A stretch of 64,000 bases of DNA from Edaphochlamys debaryana (GCA_016858145.1 JAEHOE010000005.1:682001-746000); one strand, 5' to 3'. Counted from the first letter of the stretch, positions 1 to 12,500 are shown. Notes: generated from the sequence alone by a model not told the origin. Program-made: numbers and translations.

Positions 1-1
1 C

Positions 2-772
2 GCGCCGGAGGCAGAGGCCTCCACGCCTCCAGGCACGCCGCCGCCGCAGGACGACCAGTACGACAGGTGCGGCCGGTTCTATCGCATGTATGGCAAGGAG
101 GGTTGTGCGCGTGCTTCGGGACGGTCAGGCCCTTCTTCCTGCGGATTGCGGACGTGCACGTGAGCCCTAGCGCCGCCCCTGCCACTCATAACCCACACGC
201 TGGCCGTCTGCTGACCCCCTCCCCCGCCCCGTTCTCACCGCCCCCTCCCCCGCAGCCCCGCCGCGCTCAAGCAGGTGCTGTGGGCGCTCTTCTCAACGCC
301 CGGCCCCGACGGCACCCCGCGCCTAGACTTCCGCGCCTGCCTACTCTACCTGTGCGCCGACCGGGACGCCTTCTCGGGCATCAAGAAGGCCTTCGCGGTG
401 GCCACGAGCACCATCTCATCCAACGCACGTGCCAACGCAGATCAGATCTTCCGGATAGCCTACCCGCTGGGCGCGGAGGCGGGCGTGGACCTGCACCGCT
501 CGCCCTTCTCCAAGGAGGAGGTGGTGGGGGTGGTCAAGGCCGTGTGGGAGAGCCGCAACGGCCCGCCGGCGACGCCGCCCGAGGGCGCGGGCCGGGCCAA
601 GGCCACCAGCGCAAAGGGCAAGGAGCCGCCGCCGCCGGCCGGCGCGCCGGCCGATGCGACCGTGAGCGCGGAGCAGCTCATGTACAGCGCGGGCGGGGAG
701 CGGTTCGTCAAGCGCATGTTGGAGCGATACGCGTGGAAGGACGCGTTCGTGGCGACACGGCTGTGCGGATGA
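2..772 (+). CDS. 3' end of an unidentified gene with an EF-hand-like C-terminal domain
   Basis: Only the last two exons lie in the window; the start is upstream. The final exon runs from 256 (after CCCCCGCAG) to a TGA at 770-772. It encodes about 170 residues, beginning PAALKQVLWALF. The segment with LWALFSTPGPDGTPRLDFRA, then a helix and FSKEEVVGVVKAVW, is spaced like a degenerate EF-hand pair, but the calcium-ligand loops are poor. A low-complexity Ala/Pro/Lys linker precedes a short conserved-looking C-terminus. The upstream exon reads in frame 2 and may end at 66 (CAG/GTGCGG) or at 159 (CAC/GTGAGC); both donors keep phase with exon 256-772. I do not recognise the family. EF-hand tails of acyltransferases or TBC proteins are possible relatives, not demonstrated. 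Confidence 0.55.
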
Positions 773-1329
773 GGGTGTGGAGTGGGGCGAGGTGGTTCTG
801 GGGTAGGGGTGTTGGGAGGGGGCGGAGCGTGCTGGGTATGTGAAAGTGCGGTGCACGGGTTTGCTGGATGAGGGCCTGGATGGCGTCTGCAGAGTTGTGG
901 GCTTGGCGCGGCTGTCAAGGAGTGCAAGGGCGTGTACGGGCGTAGGCGGGGCTGACGGGGGTGACGGCTGGCGTGACTGGTAGGTGCCGCAATGCCGCTG
1001 CGCCCGAAGCGCTATAACTTGGTTCAACCAGGCCGTTATGGCCTGCTTGCGGTCGTGACTCGCGTGCCGTGCGAGGTGACTGCTTTGGAGCTTGGGGCCA
1101 GGTGGCATTCGGTGGCCGCCCCCTGTATCGAGGAGTGGAGCTAGGATGGCTGTAGCCGTGCAGCGAAAGGGTCGAGTGGTTGGTCGAACGACGCTGCTGC
1201 ACCAGAGGCTGGGCACTGCAGCAAGTGCGGCGAGCAGGTAGCTAGGTTTGGTCGTGCCCTGGTCTGGGGCTGGTGGACGTGGTGGTAGCAGAATTCTCCT
1301 GGCGAAGGAGTGAGCGGCGGTGGCCAGGT

Positions 1330-1334
1330 TGTAA
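1330..1334 (+). terminator. TGTAA polyadenylation signal of the upstream + gene
   Basis: A TGTAA pentamer, the usual green-algal nuclear poly(A) signal, lies 558 nt after the stop at 772. It is the first sense-strand TGTAA I found downstream of that stop. Assignment is by motif and position only. Confidence 0.4.
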
Positions 1335-1398
1335 TGAGCTGATGGATGGGACCCATGACACCTCACAGAGTCACAGTGCAGCTCACACGGACCGCCGG

Positions 1399-1403
1399 TT
1401 ACA
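1399..1403 (-). terminator. TGTAA polyadenylation signal of the giant - strand gene
   Basis: TTACA on the + strand reads TGTAA on the - strand. It lies about 430 nt beyond the TAA stop at 1837-1839. It is only 65 nt from the opposing signal at 1330-1334, so the two convergent transcripts would end almost back to back. Confidence 0.4.
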
Positions 1404-1836
1404 ATGCGCAACACCTGTTCACGTCACGTCAGCTCAATGGGGACAGCGCTGAGGACCTGGCGTCGATTGCTAAGTGCGGGTCAAGTTATAATATGGGGAG
1501 TGCAAGGCTGCAAGCAAGGCCCTTCATCCAGGGCCGCATCCTACCAGCGCCGCACGGCATAGACCCGTCCCACCCCTGAAGGCAGCCCACACACGACTAC
1601 CCTTGAAAAAAACACTGCACGATGAAATGAATGAGATCGATACGGGATGATGTTGTGAAGTGCCAACACTCATGTGCGGATGCAGCAGTACATGCGCTTT
1701 CATGAAGCTCAGCTTTCCTCATTCAGTGCGGCGGTGGCCAAAGCGTGCGGCGGTGTCTCGGTGAGTACTATGCCCCAACAGTCCTCAGTACCGTGCCACC
1801 TGCGGTCTCCAGTCATCATTCCTTCTCTTAGCAGCC

Positions 1837-4800
1837 TTATGCATCCCTCCCAAACCGGCTGCTGCCGTTGCCCAGCCGCGACGGCACCCTCACCGCGCCC
1901 TCCCTAGCCGGCGAGGGTGGCCCCAGCACAAGCAACTCGGCATCACCAACAGTGCTCCGGCTCTCCTCCGCATCCGCCAAAGCCAGCGCATTGACCGTCA
2001 TGTGAGGCGTACCGCGGCTGGCTCCACGAGGCGATGATGGCGAACGGATCTGCTCCGCGCGGGGATGGCGCCGTGACGGCGAGGCCGAGCGCAACCGGCC
2101 CGAACCCCAGCTCCGGGCCTGCATTAGCGCCGGCTGCGGTAGCAGCAGCGGCAGCGGCAAGGATCCGGACGCTGCGTCACTGCCCGGCGGCGGAGCCAGC
2201 GCCGCCAGCGCCGCGGACAGGTCGTCCGCCGCCTCCGCCGCCTCCGCCGCGTCCTGCCGGGCCCGTGCCGCCGCTATTGACCGTCGCCGCACACCCCAGC
2301 CGCGACGGCGTCTGGCCAGCGTAATGGATGGCCCCGACGCCAGCTCCCCACCGTGGATTGCAACGCTGCCGGTGCCACCGGCGGCCCCAGAGGTTCCGAC
2401 GGCGAGGCCGTAGCCGCCATATTCATGGTCCAGGGACGCGGCGCCGTCGAGCGGCGGGGAGGCGGCAGTTGAGGCGATTCCTCCTCCGCCGCCGCCGACG
2501 CCGGTGAGGCGAGCCAGCGCCGCCAGCACCGCCGCTCCGATGCGCCTCTCCCGGTGCGCCACCTCCTCCGCCACCACTCCCTCCGCCAGGCGCCGCAGGG
2601 AGCCCGACTGCTGCAGCAGGCTGCCCGCGCCGCCCATACGCGCCTCCAGCTCCCGCTCCAGAGCCGCCATCAGGACCTGGCCCTCGCCGCCGCCCACGGC
2701 CGTCGCGGGCGGCAGCGCCGTCGCCAGTGGCCGGACCGGAGAGCCCTGCCGCCCTAGCGCCGCCACCACCGCCGCCGCCGTCCTCGCTCCCGAAGCGTCC
2801 CGACGGAGCGTGGCCAGAGCTCCGGGGAGCATTGGCTCGCCAGCGCCAGGGTGCCAACGGCCCGCTGCCGTTGAGAAGTTCCTGCGAAGGAGCCTCAGCG
2901 AGGCCATGGCATTGAGGGCAACCGCCAGATCTGCCTCCTGCCGTACTTGCCGTTGCAGTACGGCAGCGTCCGGCACCTCGAGGTCCGGGAGGGGCTGGGC
3001 GAGCTCGGAGGGCCGCGAGAAGAGGCCCTGGGGGTCACGCGAGGCGAGGGCGAGGAGCGCTGCGGCGACGGCCTCGAGGAGGGCGGACCGGTCGGGTGTG
3101 GCTGAGGCAGGGTCTGAGGCGGTGGCGGCGGCGGCTGCGAGCAGCTCAGCCAGAAGCGCGTTCCACGCCTGGGGAGGGTACGAGGGGCAGGAAAGCGGAT
3201 GATCAGGTCCGAGACGAGTACTGGTGCTGAGAGGGTTCGCTCTTGGGCTTGGGCCCCCGCAGCAGTAAGCCCCCTCAAGCGCCCCACAATAAGGGCATGT
3301 TGCACAGAACAAGGCAGTAGCACTGCCGCCTCACCTGGACCTCCCGAATTGCCGCCAAGAGTTGTGCCAGCATTGCACTGAGGTGCGCCGTCAGGGACGT
3401 CACCGTCGACTCAAGAAGCCGAACCGTCGCCACGTCGGCGGCACGCCGGGCAGCGGCAGCGGCAGCGGCGCTGCGCGGCGACTCCACGACATACGTATCC
3501 AGCGCGGGGAGCGTGGACAGGCGCGCCAAGCTGGGCAACTGACGCGGCCTGCGACCCCCTCCAGGCGTGCGGGGGCTGACGGCGCCGCCGGCGTCCTCGC
3601 CGACCGCCGCCGCTGCTTCCGCTGAGGCGCGATTAAAGGCCTCCGCCACCGCCCGGCCGCCAGCCCTCGCCTGCTCACCGCTTGGCTCGGCGGCCTCCCA
3701 CCAGGTACCCGCCCCTGTGTCACAATGGCGGCTGTGGCCAGTAGAAGCGGCGGACGCGTCTCCCTTGGCCTCGGTCGCCTCCGCAACGGGCCCCGGCTCT
3801 CCGCCGCTGGTGCGGTGGCCGTCCTTGAGCCTCGCTGTCTCACGCAGAGCCCCCGACTGACCACCAGGTCCCCCGCCGGCGCGGCCACCGCCGCCTCTGC
3901 CCTCGGCCTCCTCTTCGTCCAGCACGATCTCGTCTGGGCGGGACGCCAGCGCCGTACGCGGCCGCCGCCCCGGCGCCTGCAGAGCCGTCACAGCCCTCGA
4001 CCGAGCCGAAGCGACGTCCCACGCGCTGACCCGGGGCCCCGCGCCATCCTCCTCCTCTTCCCCATCCTGCGCATGCTGCTGTGACGCGAACGGTGAAGGC
4101 GGGTACAGCCCCGAGGTACCCTGAGCTTGCAATCCGCCGCCAACTGTCTCCTCAAAGCGGGTGCGACGCCTGCCTCCAGGCGATGTGCTACGATCCCCGC
4201 CGCTCAGCGGCCGCAGAGCACCGGACTGGCCAGCCGGCAGGGCAGGCATCCCGGCAAGGGACGGCAAGCCGGGCGAGGAGCTGCGGACCACGGAGGAGGG
4301 CCAAGCCCGGGCGGCCGCCAAGGACGGAGCACCTGCACCGCCCAAGGCCGAGCCCGCGGCGTCCTTGCCGTTCTGTCTTCGTTGCTCGGGAGACGTCATG
4401 GCTGGTGGTAGTAGCGGCGGCCCACCAGCGCCGCTTCTGTTGAGGCCGGTGCTGCAGTCCTTTGTTGCGCCTTCCGGGGCGGCGGTGCCACGGGCCATGC
4501 CAGCGGCGCTGGCCCGTGCGGTCATGGGTCTGGGCAGTCCCACCAGGGAGCACATCTCGGGCAGAGGCGGCTCAGAATCAGTTTGCACCGTAGCTTCCGG
4601 CGTGATGACTCGCGCGCCTCGGGTGGCGGCAGCAGGCGGCGGAGCCCACCGCCTGGGCTTCACGCGCCTCAGCTCCCAGTCCGCCTGGGAGGCCTTGGCC
4701 GGCGTCTGGGCACGCCCCGAAGAGGAAGTAGGGCTCGAGGGCTCCAGATCGGACGGTCCCAGAACTTCCGCCGGCAAGATCTCGCCCGCAGCTGCGGCGG

Positions 4801-6583
4801 CTGAGGGCTCGTTTGCGAAGCGGGAGGGCGGTCGGCCGCCGACCGATGCAGCTCCCGCCAGGGACGCAGAGCCGCTTGGCGACAGCGGCCGGATAGGCAG
4901 CGGCAGTGGACGCGCGGCCAGGGAATTCCTTGAAGGGCTTGAGTCGGCGCTGCCGCCTGCGGCTGCGGTGGTTGGTGAGGCAGGCGCGCGGAAAGGGTCC
5001 GGCGAGGAGGGCTCCGCCGCCGCGGTGACCGAGCCCGCCCCCACCAAGGCATGGCCGCCGGAGCGGGGTCCTGAAATGTAAATCTCTTCGCCGCCGCTGC
5101 TGCTGCTGCTGCCGCTGTCAAAGCCGACGCGCCGCACGGCTCGGGGACCAGAGTTGGCCGTCCTGCCGCTGTCTGGCCGATAGCTGGTCACGTTGATGCG
5201 GGCCGCCCACGTGTCCTCCACCGGCACCCCTCCGGCGGCCGCAGCCCCTATTCCGCCTACACCTGCCCTGCCTCCCTCCCCAGAAGCAGCAGACGCGCCG
5301 GCAGGGCTTCCGGGCCCGTCGGGGACAGCGTCTGTGGAGGCCCTCCGGGAGCCTGCCCCGGCGGTGCGGATGGCCCGCCTCGAGGTGCTGCTCGGGCCCG
5401 AACCAGGCGCCGCGGGCCGCCGCAGTACTCCGCCTTTGCTCTGCTGCGCCTGCAGCTCCTCCGCAGGCCCCGCTTGCGCAGCAACTGTGGCAGCCACGGC
5501 CGGGCCCTGGTGCCCGAACCGGGCCATGAGGTTTGCCATGACTGCGTCCGCAAGGGCCTGCGGGTCAGCTGCAGCCGGCCGTGGCGACAACGCGCCGCCT
5601 GAGGTGGCGGACGCGGCAGGGGAGCCCCCGGCGGCGGCGCTGGGACTCGGGCGAGCCGCGGGCGCGGCAACGCGTGCCACCACACGGTGCAGAGCGCCCC
5701 ACGTGGACCCCGAGCCGGAGCCGGCGGAGGCGGCAACGGCAGGGGCGGCGGCGGCGCCAGAGGCCGTGGCGGCGCCGGAGCTTGCAGCGCCGTCGGCGGT
5801 GTTGGCATCGCCGGCGGCGGTGGACCCAGCCCGCGCGCCGCCGGTCAACGCAACACTGCTGGTGACGGTACCCGGGCCCGTGGCCGGGCCTGTGCGGCCG
5901 CTGTCGCCTTCGCTGTCGCCGCTGTCGCTGTGCAGCGTGATGGGTGCCAGCAGCGCACCGTTTGCTGCCTTGGCCATCGAACCTGCCTCCCCGCTGGCGC
6001 TCGCGTCGGCGCTGCCATTGCCAGTGCCGTTGGCGCCTGCTGCCCTCATCTCTCCAGCCGCCTCGGGGCCACCGGACGAGGCGCGACCATGCGACTGCGG
6101 CCCGGCCCCTACACCCGACCCCGCGCCAGACGCCTCGTCGGCCGTGTCGTCGGCGCCCAGGCTGCCAAAGTGCGCCCGGGAGACGGCGCGCAAGGCCTGA
6201 GCGATGGCGGCTCCGTCCAGAGGCTTGGAGCCGCCATGCACCCGCAGCTGCAGGGACTTGCCGGACTTGGGCCGCGGCTTGGGCTGCAGAAACGAGGGCG
6301 AGGGCGGGCCCTGCTCCGCCGTGCCGGATGCGACCCGGCTTGCGACGCCCTTGGTCTTGCTTGGCGCCGAGGCGGGGGCCGGGCCGTCCGCGAAGGACAC
6401 ATGGGCCCCGGTGTGGCGGCTGCGGGCGGCGGCGGATGGTGCGACGGCGCCCTCGTCTTCGGGGTGTGGGCTGTGCGCTATGCCGTTGGTTTTGGCGGCG
6501 CGGGCCGCCAGGCGGGCCTTGATCTGAGCCACGAGGCTCGCCAGCGTTGGGTGCTGGTCGGTCGGACTCGAGGGAATCCAAGC
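1837..6583 (-). other. copy 1 long cytoplasmic tail (two exons, about 1,525 residues)
   Basis: Exons 3335-6583 (1,083 codons, beginning [20 protein letters not shown]) and 1837-3168 (443 codons and TAA) continue the channel exon in phase 0. They lack a start codon context of their own, which argues against a separate gene. The sequence is Ala/Gly/Ser/Pro-rich and mostly disordered. Ordered parts are an N-terminal amphipathic helix ([15 protein letters not shown]), a heptad-like stretch before 3335 ([19 protein letters not shown]) and helices around 2600-3160. Short basic-aromatic motifs recur: [22 protein letters not shown]. Many SP and TP sites suggest phosphorylation. Polycystin tails are usually far shorter. 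Confidence 0.65.
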
Positions 6584-9500
6584 CTGCGTCAAGAGAGAGC
6601 GCGACAGCTCGATTGTTAGGAAGTGTTGGATACAGCGGGTGTACCCCCTTTGATGCCGTGCAGCCTCATGCCGGTCGCCGGCTGCTTACCCGCAGAAAGT
6701 TTAGGATGCGCTTGTTCTTGGGCGCCCCGTGGCGGCGGTACTGCCACACCCAGCCGCCCATGCGGCGGAGGTCCTGGGGGGGGGGGCGCGGGACGAGAGA
6801 CATGAGGCACACAGTGCATGTTGTGCTGATGCTCCACAGGAATGCCGGTAGTGCCAAGCAGAAAGGGACGTGGAAGGCCGCTTATTTGGCACAATTGGCG
6901 CAATGCGCGGGCATGGCGAAGCCGGCATAGCCTTCATCACCCAGCCCAAAGCCTCACCTGCAGCACGCCCGGCTTCCCCTCCACGGCGTACTTGAGCTCC
7001 CCAAAGGGCCATGCTAGCATTGCCAGCAGGAAGTTGGAGAGCGTGAAGACAAAGAAGAGCGGTCCTAGCACGTAGAGCAGCGCCGCCAGCAGCTGCTCAG
7101 CGCCGGTCCGCTCTGCGTTATCGTCCGTGACCAGTCCCTAGGCGGAGTGGGGGGCGAGGGATGCACGCGATACATAGTTGGTTGGCCTAAAAAAGGCAGG
7201 CGGACAGGCCATGGCCGTACACCCGTACGGCCCCTGTCGTACCTTGAACACTCGGCCGTCGTCCCTCAGCAGTACGTACTGCAGCATCAGCGCCGTGGCC
7301 CCCCCCCATGCCCTGGAGCTTCTGCTCCTGGGGGCCTGCGGAGGCGGAGGAAAGCGGGGTGTGGGGCACCGGTTTTGCGGCTCGCCTTAAGCCTGGTGCG
7401 AGCCGTGCAGCAGGCTGCACGCTCACCGAACACCAGGCTGGCCGCCGCCCCGAACATTACGGTAGCGAGCACCACCACGCAGGCCAGGTGGAGGAGGTCG
7501 GGCAGCGCCCGCCACAGGGTGCCGGCGATGATGGACAGACGGGGCTTAGGGGTGGAGGAGGGGCGTAGAGAGGGATTAGCGAGGGGGGTGAGCGGGTGCG
7601 AGGGAGGCTCGCATGGGGCTAGCTAGAGAGGCCGGGGTGCAAGGTGGGGCATCACGAACGTTGAACTGGTACCGGTGCCGTGCGGGCACCCTAGTTTCCA
7701 GACCAACCTGGAAGCTGATGTAGTGCAGGAAACGAATGAGCAGCATGGCCAGCACGAGGCTCTGCGGCAAGGGACATTGCAATAATGTACGGTTGCACGC
7801 AGCCTGTGTCCATGTGTCAAGGGAGGGAGCCATCGGGCTGGCGGGCTTCGCATGGTGCAACCACCCACCTGAAGGAAGGCATACAGGATGAGTGTGTCGT
7901 ACATCTGCGTGTTGTTAGGGAGGGCAGGATTGTGACGCTCCTGATTAAGCGAGACTGAGGACAAGAAAGAGCATGGGAGCCTTGGGGAGTGTAGGGGCTA
8001 CCACGGCCTGGCGAAGCAGTGTGTTGCTCACCTCATCAACCCGGGCGAACATGGCCCCGGCCTCCCCAAGCGGCCCGGCGTCAGGCGGTAGGGCCCAGCG
8101 CCCCGCCTCGCCCGCCACGGGCAGGCTGCTGGCGGAGGCGCCGCCGCTGCTGACGTTGGCCGCCGCCTTTGACGTCAGCAGCGCCGCCGCTGCGGCGCCC
8201 TCGTCCCGCCGCAGCATGAAGTACCGCGCCTTGCCGTAGCTGTCGCTGTCGTACACCTGTGCGTGGGTGCCGTACACGTGCACACAGGCTGGGACCGAAG
8301 TCGAGGAGCCTGCCGTACGCCTCTGTGCCATCCGCCTGCTCACCTCGTATCTCGCCGTGAAGTCGTCCCGCACCGACAGCTGCACCGCGTACACCGCCCC
8401 CACGGCAACGGCCGCGGCCATGAGGGCACACAGGGCCGCCTCGTACGCCACCAGCAGCGCACCCATGCGGGGGCGGTACTGGCGCGCAAGCGGGTGCGCC
8501 GCGCGGCGGTCGCGGCCGCCCCGCCGCTTGCCGGGAACAACCCCTGCGCCTGAGATTAAGGAAAGGCGAAGGAGTAAAGCAGGGCTAATTTGACGCGTAC
8601 GGGAGACGAGTGCCCACGTGCACACGGTGGCTAGGATGCGAGCTCACCTGGCCCCTTCCCTTTCTCGTCCTCGTCGCTGCTGTCGCTGCTGCTGCCGCCG
8701 TCGTGGCCCGAGCCCTTCTCCAGGTGCCGGTGCAGCTCGTGCTTTCGCTTCTGGAACATGACCTGGAGAGGACAGATGTAGAGCATTTGTGGTCAGAGGA
8801 AGCCCTACCTTTCGGCCACTGCCGCAAGGGGGCATAAGGAGCGCTCCGCATCCCAGCCGCCCCTGGTCCGTCCCTTGGCTCAGAGGCTTGCTTGTGTCGC
8901 CCTCATCCCTTGCCCCACAGGCCCGCTCATGCCCTGATACTGATCCTCCTACGCGCGCTCGTCCCACCTGCTGGTACAGGTCGTACGCCGTCATGACTAA
9001 GTACCCCAGGACGAGCAGCACCAGGAAGAAGTCGGGCAGGAAGTGCTGCACCTGCGAACCACGAGGAGGGGACAGGGATGGAGGAGCCTGAGTTGGTGCA
9101 CAGGCCCGCGCCCCCGCCGCAGGGACGGCTAAGCCTGGTCCCTAGCAGCCCCCACATATGCTGTACGGCACCCAGCTACCTGCATGGCCTTGATGTCTTC
9201 TCCGTAAGACACGGCCGGCAGCCCCAGCAGCCTGGCCCTGCACTCGATGGTACCGCTCTCGGCCCATGAGCAGTCCAGGCGCCAGTAGCCAAACACCTGG
9301 GAGGGGGGTGGATGGGAAGCGTGGAGCGGAGGTGGGGGGTGGGTCACAGTGCGAGACCGCATGTGCAGGGAGGACCAGGCCTCCCAGGATAGGGAGGCAG
9401 GCCACGGGTGGCCTGATGCGCGCAAGGTGCTCACACACCTGGGCGTCTGGGTTATGGGTAACCACAACGGCACGCAGCGACCTGTATGGTGGGTTGCAAG

Positions 9501-12500
9501 GGGGGGGGAGCGCCGGAAGCAGGTTAACAATTGCTTTCTGGCTCAAGTACGGTGCCAGTAGAGCGAAGGGCGAGCAACCCACTTGGTGAGCGTTGCGGAC
9601 AGGTAGGAGCCGTCCCTCAGGTACGTCATGGCTTCCTCGGCCCGCCTGGTCGAGAGGCGCGTGTCCAGCAGGAGCGGGTAACCCGCGGCGAAGCGGCTCG
9701 GAAGCCGCTCGTGGAAGAAACCGTACGGCATGCGCCCCGGGCCGATCTCACGAGACCCGTGCGACATATTGTAGAAGTCACTGGCGTTCAGGCTTGCATT
9801 GTATAGGGAGGAGTGGATGCTGAAAACGGGATCCACGCCAATGCCGCCCAGATCTCCCGAGACCTGGAGGGTCGGGACAAGGGTCGGGTGGGTGTGTTGG
9901 GCGGGTTGCGAATGCTCTTCCGCTCCGTGGCCCTGACATGATGTGCCCTGGTCTGTCTCAAGCTTGTGTGTGATTCTCGAGCTTCCCACCCCGCAGAGCT
10001 GTTGGCGTGCCCTTCCACCTGCGTTCTGTTGTCGTTGGCTGCCGATGCGTCGCACCCCACCACCAGGGCGCGGAAGGACGTGTGCCGGCAGATGCGGCCG
10101 TCCAGGCCCGTGGTGCCGCGGACCTCGGCGGAGCTGCGCCGGACCTGAGGAGGAAGGGGCCAGGACGGGCGCGCGCACAGCGTTACGCCGAATGCCCTGT
10201 GCCTCTTGGGCTAAGCAGCTTGCTACGTGCGTGCGCGGCCCCCACCAAGGGAGCTTTGCCCGCGCACCTCAACCCCTCCGGCCCTCCGCTGCCCCCCGCC
10301 CCACCTGGTGCAGCATGAGCCCCGCAAGCACTCGGTTGTTCAGCCCCGCGGTGCGGGTGCGGATCGCGTCGCGCGCCGCCCACAGGCTGTAGTCGTGGCC
10401 GGCGCCCGAGGGGAGGCTGTACCCGCTGAACCGCACGTAGCGCCCCGCGGAGGAGCCAGCGTCCGAGTCTAGGGAGGAGCTGCCCATGCCCCCGCCCGCG
10501 CCCGCAGCGTCTCGGAGCAGCCCGCGGCCACGAGAGGACAGGGGCGGGGCGGCTGCGGAAGAGGCGGCTGCGGTGGCGGCGGCCGAGGGAGACCCGGGGA
10601 GGCGGTCGGTGCCCGGAGTGGATGCCGGTAGCGTGGAGGCGCACGCTTGGGTAGAGGAAACAGCAGGGGTGCAGAGCCAGGAGAGGCGTGCCAGGGCCCA
10701 GCGCGCGGCGGCTGCAATGGGCGCCGCCAGCCGCACAGCGAGCCCTGCTGCAGGCGCAGGCGCAAGGCGTGGGGGTGCCCTGGCAGACGGCGCGTGCGCA
10801 CGCATTCGCAACGGCGCCGCCGCCTCCGCTGCCGCTGCCGCCACTTCCTGTCCTGCTCGCGCCACCGCCGGTGCCTCCACAGCTGCGCCCGCTGCACGCC
10901 AGCCGGCCCAAGCACCAGCAGCCGTGAACAGCTGCCTCCGGCGCCCGCTACCATCGCTGCCGCTGCCGCCGTCAGTGCCTGCATGGGCTCCATCGCTGCC
11001 GGCCGAAGTCCAGCGCGTGCGGAATGCAAAGGCGCTCGGCTTCGAGCGTCCGGTTACGCAGGTGCTGTAGGTCTGGAGGTCGGCGTCGGTTGAGTTCCCG
11101 ACAGCCCCGATGCCATCCAGGATCGCTGACACGGTGATGAGGGTGCGTGTGGTGGCGGCCTGGGCCGAATTGAGCTCCGCCTGGAGAGGACAGAAGGGAC
11201 AGCTCTTATCCCGTAGCACTCCTTGCATCCAGCCCCTCCTGATTGCTGGCTGGAAGGCACGAGCGAGCCTCACCCATGAGCTCCGGCCCGGCAGCGGCTC
11301 AAGGGCCCAGCCCGCCGCATTCGTTTGGGGCCATTCCCACGCCCCGCACACCCTTGCAACTAGCAGCCCACCCCATGCCCCCTCCCGCCCCACCTGCAGC
11401 AGCACCAGAGCGTTGGCCGGTGCCTCATCCGCCGCCGCCTGAGCCCCCGCCGTGGCCCCGACCAGGTCCAGCGCCTCCTGCGCCCGCGCCTCGAGGGACC
11501 CAAACGCAGCGGTGGCGTTGGCCGCGAGGGCGGCAAGGGCGGTCTGGTAGGCCTACGGTACGGAATGAGGTGGGAGGTGAGGAGGGATTTGTATACCGAC
11601 CGGTATAAAGCTTTCCGTACTACTCGAGGCTCCTTGCATCAGCCTCAGTAGGTCCAAGCACCTCCCTCACCGTGTCTCTCGCCGTGAACTTGCTGTCGAG
11701 TCCGTCCATCAGTGCCCCCATGGCCACCTCCTGTGCCGCCATCTGCCGGGAGAGGCGGTCCAGGTCCGACACCGCCCCCACCACCGCAGCCAGAGACACG
11801 GCCGCGGCGTCCGGGGCGGGGGTCAGGCAGCCAGCGGCCACGGACCCAACCGACTCGAGCCCCGCTGCGGCGGCTTCGGCGTCCGTCCAGTTGGGTGTGG
11901 CGCCGCCGCAGAGGGCTCCGGTCACTAGCGGTACGGTGGATGGCGGAGGAGGAGGCGGGAAGGCGGCCTGCTGGAGCGAGCGCCGGCGTGGGGCGGCAAC
12001 CGTGGACTGCAGGCGGCGGCGCTTGAGCATCTGTACGGCAAGGTCCAGCTGCTCTTCCACTCCGTACAGGTGACTCAGCACGCCGCCAGTCCGACTCCCG
12101 GTGCTGGCGACCCCCGAGCCCGAGGCGGACTGCAGGCGCCGCCGGCTGCCGCCCAGCGCGGCAGCTGGGTACGTGGAGCTCCAGTCCCCACCGCCCAGCA
12201 GGCCTGAACGGATGGCCTCGAGCACCAAACCGACAGCGCCGCTCGGGACCACTCCGTCTGAGCTCGGTCCCGGCAGCGGCAGCGCCGTTGGGGCCAGGAG
12301 CCTCCGCCGCCTCCGCCGTGAGAGCTCAGCGTCCTCGGTGTCGTCCCCCGTGGCGTCAGACATATCGTCCACGTAATAGGACGAGCCGGTCGTCACGTTG
12401 ACCACCACCTGAGGTTCGGCAGGGCACGTGGGGGTCGTATGGCATGGCCACCTCACAGCCGACTAAACCCATCCTCACTCGTCCCACGAAGCCAGCGATC

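Larger units (their letters stand above)
773..1836. other. convergent 3' UTR/intergenic interval
   Basis: No ORF here has splice or composition support. The interval lies between two convergent stop codons and holds the two opposed TGTAA signals. The stretch 1600-1836 is lower in GC than its flanks and otherwise featureless. Confidence 0.5.

Noticed and set aside
416..1414. 332-codon open frame on the - strand over the first gene's 3' end
   Set aside because: It covers a real + exon in antisense and a 3' UTR; no splice or motif support.
1837..6583. Separate gene for the long disordered region
   Set aside because: No supported start or promoter near 6590; exon 6583 begins with a clean acceptor and continues phase 0 from the channel exon. 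Kept as the channel tail, with transcript evidence still wanted.
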